Part shown: one piece after another, positions 42,535-51,583 of the stretch | Position numbering within the stretch: the first letter of the stretch is position 1 | Layout: every line of letters starts with the position of its first letter | Assembly: GCF_028912405.1 (NCBI RefSeq) | Contig: NZ_JAKELO010000002.1 | Coordinates: 1,559,276 to 1,623,275 of the forward strand | Direction: 5' to 3' | DNA: 64,000 nucleotides | Origin: Methanogenium marinum | Lineage (GTDB): Archaea > Halobacteriota > Methanomicrobia > Methanomicrobiales > Methanomicrobiaceae | Translations under genes and position numbers: made by a program | Notes under the pieces: generated by a model | Databases searched by the model: none | Told to the model about the DNA's origin: nothing | Seen by the model: the letters and a program-made list of their open reading frames with translations, nothing else

Positions 42535-44658
42535 ATGGAAGAGAGAGCAATATCTGATGGTACTGAAAACAACAGCCATCGGCTCTTTTTCAACCGTGAA
42601 CTCTCGTGGGTGGAGTTCAACCGGCGGGTGCTCGAAGAGGCGTGGGACAACCGCCACCCTCTTCTTGAACGGGTTAAATTTCTCTCCATATTTTCCAGTA
42701 ATTTTGATGAATTTGTGATGATTCGGGTTGCCGGCCTGAGACGTCAGACGCGGGGTGGTGTACTGGAAGCACCGCCGGACGGCATGACTCCATCTGAACA
42801 ACTTGCCGCCATCCGTACATCCACCGGTGCCCTGATGGACGAGGCACACGCCTGCTGGACTGATGATCTCCTGCCAGGGCTTAATCAGGAAGGTATCTTT
42901 ATCAGGAGCTGTGATGACCTCCGTCCGGAAGAAGCGGCTGTCCTTTCGACTATCTTTGAAGAGCAGATATTTCCCGTTCTGACACCGATGGCACTGGATG
43001 CCGGTCATCCCTTTCCACGGATATCAAATCTCAGTCTCAATCTGGCTGTCGTCCTGCACCGGGATGGTGAAAACCATATTTTCTCCCGCGTCAAAGTTCC
43101 GGTAGAGACGCTCTCCCGCCTGATCCGTATCCCACCCGGTGCAGTGGCCGACTCTGGCAATCCCGATGCCGGAAAGGAATATCATTTTGTTTTCTTAGAA
43201 GACCTCATCGCAGCGAACATCAGGCTGCTCTTTCCGGAAGAAGATGCTATCACTACGTATCCTTTCTCTGTGACACGTGACGCTGATTTTGAGATTGAAG
43301 TAGATGAAGCATCTGACCTCCTGACTGCGATTGAACGCAATGTCGTCAACCGTCGGGTGGGGCGTGTTGTTCGTCTGGAAATGCGTGAATCAACTCCGTC
43401 CTGGGTGCGGACTGTCCTTGCATCCCATATGAACGTTCCCTCGGAAGACCTGTATTCCCTCTGCGATCCGCTGAGGGCGTCTGACCTTTCAGAGCTCTGT
43501 TCAATTGACCGTCCTGACCTGAAGGACAAGCCATTCATGCCGTCGGTGCCGTCTTTCTTTGAGGACGGGGCCGATATGTTTCAGGTTATTCGGTCCCGTG
43601 ATGTCATGCTCTGTCATCCGTATGAGAGTTTTACTCCCGTCATCACCTTTCTCCGGCAGGCAGCGGCAGACCCGGATGTGCTTGCAATCAAACTGACGCT
43701 CTACCGGATTGGAGAGGACTCTCCTATCATTGATACGCTGATCGATGCCCGCAATGCCGGAAAACAGGTTTCTGTTGTCGTTGAACTGAAGGCGAGGTTT
43801 GACGAGAAGAATAACATCATCTGGGCACGGGCACTGGAAGAAGCGGGTGTGCATGTGGTTTATGGCATTGTCGGCCTGAAGGTTCATGTGAAGATGTGCA
43901 TGATAGTCCGGCGTGAGAAGGGGAAGATACGGACGTATGTGCACCTTGGAAGTGGAAATTACAATAGTGCGACCGCCCGCATCTACACCGATATCGGGTA
44001 TTTCACATCCGATCCTGATATCGCATCAGATGTACGGGATCTCTTCAATGCACTTACCGGACCACCGGGAATTCGTCAGTATCGAAGCCTTCTGGTATCA
44101 TTCGGAAAAAATTCCACCATGAAAGAGGCAATTATTGACCTGATTGATGAGGAGATTGCCTGTCATGAAATGAGTGGGAATGGACATATCATCATTAAGA
44201 TTAACCAGTTGTCTGACCCCGACTGTATCTCTGCACTGTACCGTGCCTCTGCAGCCGGTGTGAAGGTCACTCTTCAGGTGAGGGGCTTATGCAGTCTGGT
44301 TCCCGGTGTCCCCGGTGTTTCTGAGAATATTATGAATTCCTCCATCGTTGGGAGGTTTTTGGAACATTCCCGAATATACTATTTCCATCAGGGTGGTAAG
44401 GATATTGTTCTCTCGGGGAGTGCGGATCTCATGCCCCGGAACCTGGAACGTCGTGTGGAGGTGCTTTATCCGGTTACCCGTCCGGAGATGAAAGACCGTT
44501 TTCTCTCCATTCTCCGTGTTCATTGTTCAGACACTGAGAATGCCCGGATGCAGGGTACAGACGGTTTGTATGTCAGGATGAAATCAGAGAAGAATTCGCC
44601 GTGTGATGCACAGCAGTGGATGGTTGATCATCGTGGTGAATGGAATGTCTCCGGGTAA
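42535..44658 (+). CDS. ppk1: Polyphosphate kinase Ppk1 (707 aa)
   Basis: Makes long-chain polyphosphate from ATP. Domains in order: N domain (FFNRELSWVEFNRRVLEEA, SSNFDEFVMIRVAGLRRQ), H domain, and two phospholipase D-like halves C1 and C2. The phosphoacceptor His is in GLKVHVKMCMI; HLGSGNYNSATARIYTD, and VLSGSADLMPRNLERRVEVL complete the active site. Length is usual. Ppk1 is rare in archaea and mostly bacterial, so early transfer is likely. GGAGG with five bases spacing leads the ATG. It is the last gene of the pst operon, tying uptake to storage. Confidence 0.95.
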   Translation: MEERAISDGTENNSHRLFFNRELSWVEFNRRVLEEAWDNRHPLLERVKFLSIFSSNFDEFVMIRVAGLRRQTRGGVLEAPPDGMTPSEQLAAIRTSTGALMDEAHACWTDDLLPGLNQEGIFIRSCDDLRPEEAAVLSTIFEEQIFPVLTPMALDAGHPFPRISNLSLNLAVVLHRDGENHIFSRVKVPVETLSRLIRIPPGAVADSGNPDAGKEYHFVFLEDLIAANIRLLFPEEDAITTYPFSVTRDADFEIEVDEASDLLTAIERNVVNRRVGRVVRLEMRESTPSWVRTVLASHMNVPSEDLYSLCDPLRASDLSELCSIDRPDLKDKPFMPSVPSFFEDGADMFQVIRSRDVMLCHPYESFTPVITFLRQAAADPDVLAIKLTLYRIGEDSPIIDTLIDARNAGKQVSVVVELKARFDEKNNIIWARALEEAGVHVVYGIVGLKVHVKMCMIVRREKGKIRTYVHLGSGNYNSATARIYTDIGYFTSDPDIASDVRDLFNALTGPPGIRQYRSLLVSFGKNSTMKEAIIDLIDEEIACHEMSGNGHIIIKINQLSDPDCISALYRASAAGVKVTLQVRGLCSLVPGVPGVSENIMNSSIVGRFLEHSRIYYFHQGGKDIVLSGSADLMPRNLERRVEVLYPVTRPEMKDRFLSILRVHCSDTENARMQGTDGLYVRMKSEKNSPCDAQQWMVDHRGEWNVSG

Positions 44659-44686
44659 TGTGTAACGGTTTAGGGCAGGTGAATTT

Positions 44687-44705
44687 CAAAATCATTATGA
44701 TTTTG
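44687..44705. repeat. Palindrome downstream of ppk
   Basis: CAAAATCAT and ATGATTTTG are separated by a single T, a 19-base near-perfect palindrome, 28 bases after the ppk stop. Could be a protein-binding site for the sensor gene at 44881 or an RNA hairpin. It is not followed by a T-run, so a terminator is less likely. Confidence 0.4.
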
Positions 44706-44880
44706 CATTATGGGTCTTAAATCTCTATTTTAACAGTAAATTTGGATAGAATTTAGTAAACTAAATATACGTCCTTAATTTCAGGAATTATTTATGATAA
44801 CAGGTTGCCTTTCCGAACAGAACGTTTATGGTATCCTGAATACGGATCTTATTAACTGATTGACAGGGGGTTATCAGTGA

Positions 44881-47778
44881 ATGCATCCTGATTATTCTGG
44901 TGAGACAATAGGAGGGGAAACGATCCCGGTAGCAGGTTTTTCTTCCGAAGGCAGCCTGCTCTTTTCCAATGAGGCCTATCGTAATATTGTGGGTATTGCA
45001 CCGGAGACAGGTGTTCCTCCTGGTCTCTCTGCAGGGGATCGTGAGAAGTTTCTTGTAGCAGTCAAAAAGACCTGCAATGGGACTGCCTGTTCACTGCAGG
45101 TGAGACTGGGACCATCTGGATTCAGGACTTTTTTTTCCCTGTTTCCCTCATCTGATACATCCGGTCCGTTTGCACTGACCGTTGCGATCCCTGGAAGGGG
45201 ATGGAGCGGCAACGGTGCTCCACTGAAGACAGCCTCAGTGAACGATTATACAACAGGAGATGGGTATGTCCTGATTGCAGATGAGGCCCGCAGGATACTG
45301 GAAGTGAATGTTCCGGCCCCCCTGAGGTTTGGATATACCAGAGAAGAGATGCTCAGACTCAGGATTGACGACATTGTTGCACCGAAGTGTCGTGATTCGA
45401 CTCCGGTGCGACATGCTTCACTTCTAAAAAAAGGGGGAGGAATATATGAAACTCTGCATGTCACACGAGACGGACAGGTATTTCCGGTTGAGGTGCATGC
45501 CATAGTAATAAAGTACCGGGGGATGCCTGCTCTCCTCTCAATTTCACAGGCCATCAGAGAGGTTCGACGGACAGACCAGACTTCTGAAGCACTGAGTGAA
45601 ATGGAGAAAAAATATCGTTCATTTTTTGAGGCAGCCAGTGATGGGTTCATTGTTCTTGACAGTGATGGCGTGGTGCTTGATATCAATGAACGCTTTGCTG
45701 TTCTGCTTGGAAAGCCAAAACGTTCTGTGATTGGTCATACTTTATGTTCATTTATTGATTTTAACAATGCATATACGCCTGATTCACTGATCCAGTCTGC
45801 CATTGAAAACGGTTGTGTCCGGTTTGAAGCAGGAGTTGTGTCCGGTAGTGGAGCGGTGCTGGAACTGGAATACTGTCCTATTGTTTTGCAGGGTGAGCAG
45901 TGTATTCGTGTTGTCGCTGGTGAAATTCCTGAGAGGGCCATTCCGGAGAATGAACAGAACGGTTCATCAGATCTCTACCATACCGCCTTTGAGATGTCAG
46001 GAACCGGTCTTGTTATAATTGACCGGGATACCCGTATCATCTTTGCTAATTCAGAAATTGCGAGGATAATGGGTGTATCTGTGGATGAAATGAGACATTT
46101 TACATGGATGGAGTTTATTGACGATCCCATGCTTCCGGCCATTTCCAAGGGGGAAGATGTGTCGGGAGGATTTGATGCATTCCGAATAAAAAACCATGAA
46201 ATTACCCTCAAAACCAAAAAATCAGGTAAAATTCCTGCCATTATTTCTGTCCGTTCAATACCCGGATCATCCCTGTATATTGTATCTGTTCAGGATATTT
46301 CATCGCAGGATGAGAAAACTGGAGAACTCTCTAACCGCGAGGAGATGTTTGAAAAACTCTTCTCATCGGGGTGTGAGGCTTTTGTTTTACTGAATGGTGG
46401 GTATGACATTCAGATGTGGAATACTGCTGCAGAAGAGATGTTTGGGTACAGTGCTGTGGAGGTCAAAGGGAAAAATATCTTCCCACTCCTTTTTTCCCGT
46501 GAACCGGAAGACGGCCAACGGATCTTTCAGCGGTTTCTGGAACCGGGTGCAACTTTTTCCGGGGGCACTCCTGCAGAACTCTCTCTCAGCACAAAAGAGG
46601 GTGGTGCTATTCACACAGAGGCATCGGTATCCCGGTTTATGCATCAGGGAAACCCCCACTTTCTGCTCATCATACGGGACAATACCGAACGGCATCAGTT
46701 CATTGAATCGCTGACAGAAAGTGAAGAATTTCTGCGTTTTGCAATTGATGCCGCCCGGGTTGGTATCTGGGATTATGATATAGAAGAGAGTAGCTTCACG
46801 GTGAGTGAGGATGTTTTTGCACTGCTATCTTTCGGTGGTGTCCATTCTTCTGCATCAGGTATCTCTGCGGATATATGTCGCAATAGTATTCATCCGGATG
46901 ACATCCTCACTTCTGAAAGTATCAGCCTTTCTATTATGAGTGGAAGTATCATTGAGTTTGAAACAGAACTGAGACTACAAACTGTCGATGATGCCTGGAA
47001 CTGGTTTGCCCTGGAAGGAAAGGTGGTGGAGTATGACAACACCGGACGTCCTCAACGGGTTGTTGGCATTATCCGTGATGTGCAGGGCAAAAAACAGGCA
47101 GAATTTGCCATCCGGGAGGCTAACCGGAAACTAAGTCTTTTAGCGGGTATCACCCGGCATGATATTCTCAACCAGATTCAGGGTCTGCTCTTCTATTCAG
47201 AGGAGATGAAGACTGGTGAATACACAATGGATGAAGTGGTGGTGATGGCAGGGAAGATCAATGAGATGACAGAGACTATCAACCGCCAGATTATCCGAAC
47301 CCGTAATTATGATATGCTCGGCACAGAACCTCCTGAATGGCAGAACCTCCACTATCTCGCTGATGAAATCGTCACTGGTATGGATAACCTGAGACTTATT
47401 TACCGGAATGAATCCCCGATGGTGGAGGTATATGCAGACTATCTCTTTGTAGAAGTTCTCAGGACCATTGTTGAAAATACCCGGCACGCACAAGGGGCAA
47501 CAACACTTGTTGTACGGTTCGCAGAGACAGATGACAGCGGGATTTTTATTATTGAGGATGACGGGTGCGGGATCCCCCTCAAAGATAAAGAAAAAATATT
47601 TTCTCATAGTTTTTCAAAAGGGTCTGGGGGGGGGCTTTTTATCGCCCGTGAAATCGCTGGTGTGACCGGCATTGAACTATATGAGGCTGGTGAAGTGGGT
47701 GCAGGAGCCCGGTTTGAGCTCCGTATCCCGAAAAACGGGTATCGATTCGTGAGAACAGAGGACAGAGAAGAAGCATAG
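44881..47778 (+). CDS. Sensor histidine kinase with about six PAS domains (965 aa)
   Basis: No membrane helices; a cytoplasmic sensor. PAS-like units start near residues 10, 120, 240, 365, 485 and 605, each with a FxxAxDGFxxLD or similar strand and a following PAC motif (GREVPVEV-like, for example GQVFPVEVHA). The transmitter has the archaeal-type phosphoacceptor ITRHDILNQIQGLL near 760 and an ATPase domain with VENTRHAQG (N box), IEDDGCGIPLKDKEKIF (G1/F) and GSGGGLFIAREI (G2). So a full kinase, likely donating phosphate to a receiver encoded elsewhere. The start ATG at 44881 is preceded by GGGGGTTATC. Ligand of the PAS domains unknown. Confidence 0.9.
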   Translation: MHPDYSGETIGGETIPVAGFSSEGSLLFSNEAYRNIVGIAPETGVPPGLSAGDREKFLVAVKKTCNGTACSLQVRLGPSGFRTFFSLFPSSDTSGPFALTVAIPGRGWSGNGAPLKTASVNDYTTGDGYVLIADEARRILEVNVPAPLRFGYTREEMLRLRIDDIVAPKCRDSTPVRHASLLKKGGGIYETLHVTRDGQVFPVEVHAIVIKYRGMPALLSISQAIREVRRTDQTSEALSEMEKKYRSFFEAASDGFIVLDSDGVVLDINERFAVLLGKPKRSVIGHTLCSFIDFNNAYTPDSLIQSAIENGCVRFEAGVVSGSGAVLELEYCPIVLQGEQCIRVVAGEIPERAIPENEQNGSSDLYHTAFEMSGTGLVIIDRDTRIIFANSEIARIMGVSVDEMRHFTWMEFIDDPMLPAISKGEDVSGGFDAFRIKNHEITLKTKKSGKIPAIISVRSIPGSSLYIVSVQDISSQDEKTGELSNREEMFEKLFSSGCEAFVLLNGGYDIQMWNTAAEEMFGYSAVEVKGKNIFPLLFSREPEDGQRIFQRFLEPGATFSGGTPAELSLSTKEGGAIHTEASVSRFMHQGNPHFLLIIRDNTERHQFIESLTESEEFLRFAIDAARVGIWDYDIEESSFTVSEDVFALLSFGGVHSSASGISADICRNSIHPDDILTSESISLSIMSGSIIEFETELRLQTVDDAWNWFALEGKVVEYDNTGRPQRVVGIIRDVQGKKQAEFAIREANRKLSLLAGITRHDILNQIQGLLFYSEEMKTGEYTMDEVVVMAGKINEMTETINRQIIRTRNYDMLGTEPPEWQNLHYLADEIVTGMDNLRLIYRNESPMVEVYADYLFVEVLRTIVENTRHAQGATTLVVRFAETDDSGIFIIEDDGCGIPLKDKEKIFSHSFSKGSGGGLFIAREIAGVTGIELYEAGEVGAGARFELRIPKNGYRFVRTEDREEA

Positions 47779-47879
47779 TCTGCAGTTATGTTTCCCTGTC
47801 CATGCAGGGTTTGTTTTATTGCTGTCCTGTATCAGAACAGGAGTGTTGGAGGAACCTGGTAACCGGGTTGCTGAATTGT

Positions 47880-48620
47880 ATGAAAGATAAAAAATGGTTA
47901 ATTGGCATTGCTGCCACCCTAATCTTTGCCTCAGCAATGCTCTATTTTGTTCATTTCCTGCTGTTTCATGACCTGCATCACATCGGTGTCTTTGGATTGC
48001 ATGAACTTGCATTTCTCCCCATTGAGGTGCTTATTGTCACCCTTGTCATTCATCGTCTTCTGGAGGAACGTGAAAGAAAACAGAAACTTGAAAAGATGAA
48101 TATGGTCATCGGCACGTTTTTTTCACGTGTGGGAACAACGCTTATCACCTGTTTTGCGAGTCATGACCCGAACATTGAGTCCATCCGGTCTGAATTGGTG
48201 GTGACTGATGCATGGAATGAGGAAAATTTCAGTGCAGTGTTGGCCCGGATGAAGACATACCAATATGATATCGATACCTGCACCATTGACCTCGAACGTC
48301 TCCGTGCATTCCTTCTTGACCGGGAGGATTTTCTCATCAGGATGCTGGAGAACCCGGTGCTTCTGGAACATGAAGAATTCACCGAACTCCTGCGGGCTAC
48401 CTTTCATCTCACCGAAGAACTGAGTCGTCGTGGGGCTATTGTCGAGTGCCCCCTCTCTGATGTTTCTCATCTCGGCGGTGATGTCAAACGTGTCTACGGG
48501 CTCCTGATTCATGAGTGGATCTCATACATGCACTATCTGAAGAGAAACTACCCATATCTCTTCTCTCTTGCACTGCGGACCAATCCCTTTGACCCTGACT
48601 CATCTGTGATGGTCACCTGA
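47880..48620 (+). CDS. Conserved membrane protein of unknown function (246 aa)
   Basis: From the ATG at 47880 the protein has two membrane helices (about residues 4-25 and 35-55) in a short membrane unit, HFLLFHDLHHIGVFGLHELAFL, followed by a cytoplasmic helical domain. The latter has VIGTFFSRVGTTLITCFASH and WNEENFSAVLARM and ends with HEWISYMHYLKRNYPYLFSLA. Similar proteins occur in other methanogens. The frame is open upstream to 47802, but the hydrophobic N-terminus begins at MKDKKW. Lies just after the kinase gene on the same strand and tail to tail with the next sensor. I do not know the family function. Confidence 0.7.
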   Translation: MKDKKWLIGIAATLIFASAMLYFVHFLLFHDLHHIGVFGLHELAFLPIEVLIVTLVIHRLLEERERKQKLEKMNMVIGTFFSRVGTTLITCFASHDPNIESIRSELVVTDAWNEENFSAVLARMKTYQYDIDTCTIDLERLRAFLLDREDFLIRMLENPVLLEHEEFTELLRATFHLTEELSRRGAIVECPLSDVSHLGGDVKRVYGLLIHEWISYMHYLKRNYPYLFSLALRTNPFDPDSSVMVT

Positions 48621-48626
48621 CCATCT

Positions 48627-50723
48627 TCATTTATTTTTATCAACTGTATCGTTGCCCGGGTCTTCTGTGTCACTGTTCTGTTCAAATTCATGGTGTTTGA
48701 CCAGAAATTCGCGGATTTTTGCAGATTCCAGCCATCCCTGATCGAGTTTTCGGACAATTGCATCAATCTCGTCAACCTGGGTGAGGATCTTCTCCCGTGA
48801 TTCTCCCTCCTGCAGGTCAGCAATTGCAGCTATTATGGTCAGAGGATTTCTGATATGGTCATTGAGAATGGCAAGAGAGAGTAGGTTCTCTTCTATCTGT
48901 CCGAGTGCCTCCTTCTCATGTTCCCGCATCTCCACGGTTTCTGTGATGTCACGGGTAAATAAACAGGTAAACTCCTCACCCTGTGTGGAGAGGAAACTGC
49001 TGGTCTGTGCAATGGGGAAGACAGAATTGTCAGAGCGCATCAGATGTGATTCCATATGTACCAGAGTGCCATCTGCAATCTGCTTCCAAACAGACGGCCA
49101 GGTATCCGGTGTAATGGTTGGGTTTATGTCCCATGTCTTCAGGCTGGTGAGTTCTTCAGGAGTGTAACCAAGGGTTTGTGATGCGACTGTGTTTCCATAT
49201 GTGACCGTTCCATCTTTTTTTACCCAGTATATTGCATCATCAGCATTATCGACCGAGAACTGGGTGATACACAGTCTCTCTTTATTCTTCACGAAAGTGG
49301 TGATGTCACGCACAATTGCAATCAGATATTCAGTTTCTGTCCCCGTAAACCGTGAGACTGAGACACTGAAATGCCTGACAGAATTGGTGTCCGGATGCCG
49401 TTCGCACGTGAAGTGCTGTGGCTCACCTGCGTACGCAGCGTGTATGCGTTCTTTGAGAATACTACCATCCGGATCTGTTGAACAGGTGCCCATAATCTCA
49501 CGAAGTTGTTTCCCGGTGAGGTCACTCCTGTCGGATCCGGTCATATCTTCTGCCGCCCTGTTGCATTCAAGGATTCCTCTGTTATCCAGAATGAATATTG
49601 CCTCATTGGCTGCTTCAAAGAGGTGACGGTATTTGCGTTCGGAGTCCTCCAGTGCTGTTCCTGCTCCTTCAATCTCTGTCATATTGTCCTGAATGGTGTC
49701 AAGTAGGCTGTTAACCGACCTGACAATGGCGGTCAGTTCATCATTCCCGTCATCAACGAGCCTTGCCTGATATATGGTTGACTCTGCAATTTTGCGAACT
49801 CCCTGGGAAATGCCCTCGATTCTTCTGGTGAGATGGTGTCCCAGATAGAGGTAGGCAAACCCTCCACTGATAATAAGGGTGACAATAAACAGGATGGCAG
49901 AATTCTGAACTGCCTTTTTGCCGAACATGTATGTATCGCGGGGGTTGTTGACACTGAGTATAAAGGCTGGTGTGCCTGCTATATCATACATCAGAGCACT
50001 TGCTGTGATATCTTCTTCTGAAGTGACCACATGTGTGGTGGTATTCAGTGTGCCATCCTGTCCTGCCACAAAGGCATCTCCGATGTTTCCTCTTTGCAGG
50101 GGCTCTGCCCTGACATCGATGTTTGTATCTGCGGCAATTTCTGCTGCCGTATCGGGTGTAAACCGGGATGCCATCACCAGGTGGCCCCGTGATGGTCCTT
50201 CATAATATGATGTGAGGATGGGTTCAACCGCAATTATCCAGATACCGTCAGGTGTGTTCAGTATTCCGGAAAGGTCATCTCCGGCATATTCAGGTGAGGA
50301 GATGAGAGGAAGGGACTGGAGTGTCTCTTTCAGTTGGGCTGAGATTGGCAGAATCTCTTCAGTTTCAGGATCATACGAATCTCCATGGAGCAGATTCCCT
50401 GCAGTGTCAAAGTACAGGATTGCTTCAATTTCAACATTGTAGAAGGTTGAGGGAACCAGATTACTCTTGATATATGCCTGATTCAGGTCGGATGCAAAAG
50501 CATAGGTGTCGTCCCATCCTGCATAGTCTTCTACCGTGACTGCGAGATTATCTCCCTGCTTGTCAATAGCTCTCTGGGCTGTGTTGAGATCTTTGGTGAT
50601 CTCTTCTGTCTCTATTTCCTGTATTCCACCAATGAGATAATACTGAGCACTGATGATGAATCCAACGCTGGTTGCGAGTATTATCGCACAGATGATGAGG
50701 ATATTTCTGGTATTTACCCGCAT
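48627..50723 (-). CDS. CHASE4-HAMP-PAS sensor protein with histidine box but no ATPase domain (698 aa)
   Basis: Two membrane helices (about 8-30 and 270-292) bracket an extracytoplasmic CHASE4 domain, identified by VEDYAGWDDTYAFASD. A HAMP linker follows (HHLTRRIEGISQGVRKI), then two PAS domains (YRHLFEAANEAIFILDNRG; FSVDNADDAIYWVKKDGTV). The end has ILNDHIRNPLTIIAAIADLQ, a histidine phosphoacceptor-like box, and about 60 further residues. There is no N box or G box, so the protein cannot phosphorylate itself. It would signal through another kinase or a receiver. This truncated form is known in Methanomicrobiales. The C-terminus is acidic and low-complexity; no frameshift is apparent. Confidence 0.87.
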   Translation of the reverse strand: MRVNTRNILIICAIILATSVGFIISAQYYLIGGIQEIETEEITKDLNTAQRAIDKQGDNLAVTVEDYAGWDDTYAFASDLNQAYIKSNLVPSTFYNVEIEAILYFDTAGNLLHGDSYDPETEEILPISAQLKETLQSLPLISSPEYAGDDLSGILNTPDGIWIIAVEPILTSYYEGPSRGHLVMASRFTPDTAAEIAADTNIDVRAEPLQRGNIGDAFVAGQDGTLNTTTHVVTSEEDITASALMYDIAGTPAFILSVNNPRDTYMFGKKAVQNSAILFIVTLIISGGFAYLYLGHHLTRRIEGISQGVRKIAESTIYQARLVDDGNDELTAIVRSVNSLLDTIQDNMTEIEGAGTALEDSERKYRHLFEAANEAIFILDNRGILECNRAAEDMTGSDRSDLTGKQLREIMGTCSTDPDGSILKERIHAAYAGEPQHFTCERHPDTNSVRHFSVSVSRFTGTETEYLIAIVRDITTFVKNKERLCITQFSVDNADDAIYWVKKDGTVTYGNTVASQTLGYTPEELTSLKTWDINPTITPDTWPSVWKQIADGTLVHMESHLMRSDNSVFPIAQTSSFLSTQGEEFTCLFTRDITETVEMREHEKEALGQIEENLLSLAILNDHIRNPLTIIAAIADLQEGESREKILTQVDEIDAIVRKLDQGWLESAKIREFLVKHHEFEQNSDTEDPGNDTVDKNK

Positions 50724-51583
50724 TTAACCACTACTAGGAGTTGCTATCCTGTTCCGGGGCGAACAACCACATATAGAGAATAGTCACTGTGTTTTGTATA
50801 TATTCGTTTATATCGATGTAATTCTTGCCTGATGAGGAGATGTATGCATTAATATAAGTCCTCTCATGGGGTGTTGCATGAACTGTTTGCTGTAGATGAT
50901 GTGAGGGCAATTGGACTACAAAACGACCTTTATTTTATGTTTCGTTGTCATACCGATGTGTGACTTATTGCCTTTAATAGCCAATAAAATCCATTCCTAC
51001 AACAGCTTCCTCCCATATCTGGATTGTTGCTGTTTTTCTTCAATTTTCTTTAAAGTCTGGGGTTTGGCCGATACAAAAATTTCCTGACCACATTATCTGC
51101 CACATTCTTTGTTCTTACGTATTCACCTTTTGTGAAAAGAATGGCAACTCAATGGGTTGGGAATCATCGGAAGCAATGTATCTCTTTCTCTGTTCCCCTG
51201 CAGGGGTGCCAGGATGCCATTCCGGTGGCGAAGGTGGTGTACCGCATATGTGTGGCTATAAATAATTATGACCATAACAAACTCTGTTATGAATTAATGC
51301 GACGAATCTGTTTTGAAAACCATCCGGATGATACCTGCTTTTTGGTCTGCATGATATATTCACAGAGTATTGAGTTATGTGATTTAATCAGAAAATTTCA
51401 ATAAGCTGGGTATATTTTTATAAAAATCGATAAATTATCCGAAATTAGCCAACCCGAAAGAATAACATATTCCTGATATAAATTACCTCTTAGCTGCTGT
51501 TTTGTACCTGCTCTTTCGGTCTTTCTGTAAATGACTGATATCTGTTGCATGGTGCGCAAGAGAGAAACAGCCAGAGGAGTTTC
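50724..51583. other. 860-base gap between two sensor genes; one tentative small frame
   Basis: The region holds promoters for both flanking genes: TATA-like CTATATGTGG on the minus strand near 50770-50780, and others near 50805-50815. A frame at 51141-51404 is listed separately. The sequence at 51040-51120 shows nothing recognisable. No RNA fold or repeat stands out by eye. Confidence 0.4.
51141..51404 (+). CDS. Possible small cysteine-rich protein (87 aa), tentative
   Basis: From the ATG at 51141 the frame reads MATQWVGNHRKQCISFSVPL and ends HPDDTCFLVCMIYSQSIELC DLIRKFQ (broken here only for length). Eight cysteines and mixed codon use look somewhat protein-like, particularly in the second half. 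There is no clear ribosome binding site, and I recognise no family. It may be a decayed gene or a chance frame. Confidence 0.25.
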   Translation: MATQWVGNHRKQCISFSVPLQGCQDAIPVAKVVYRICVAINNYDHNKLCYELMRRICFENHPDDTCFLVCMIYSQSIELCDLIRKFQ

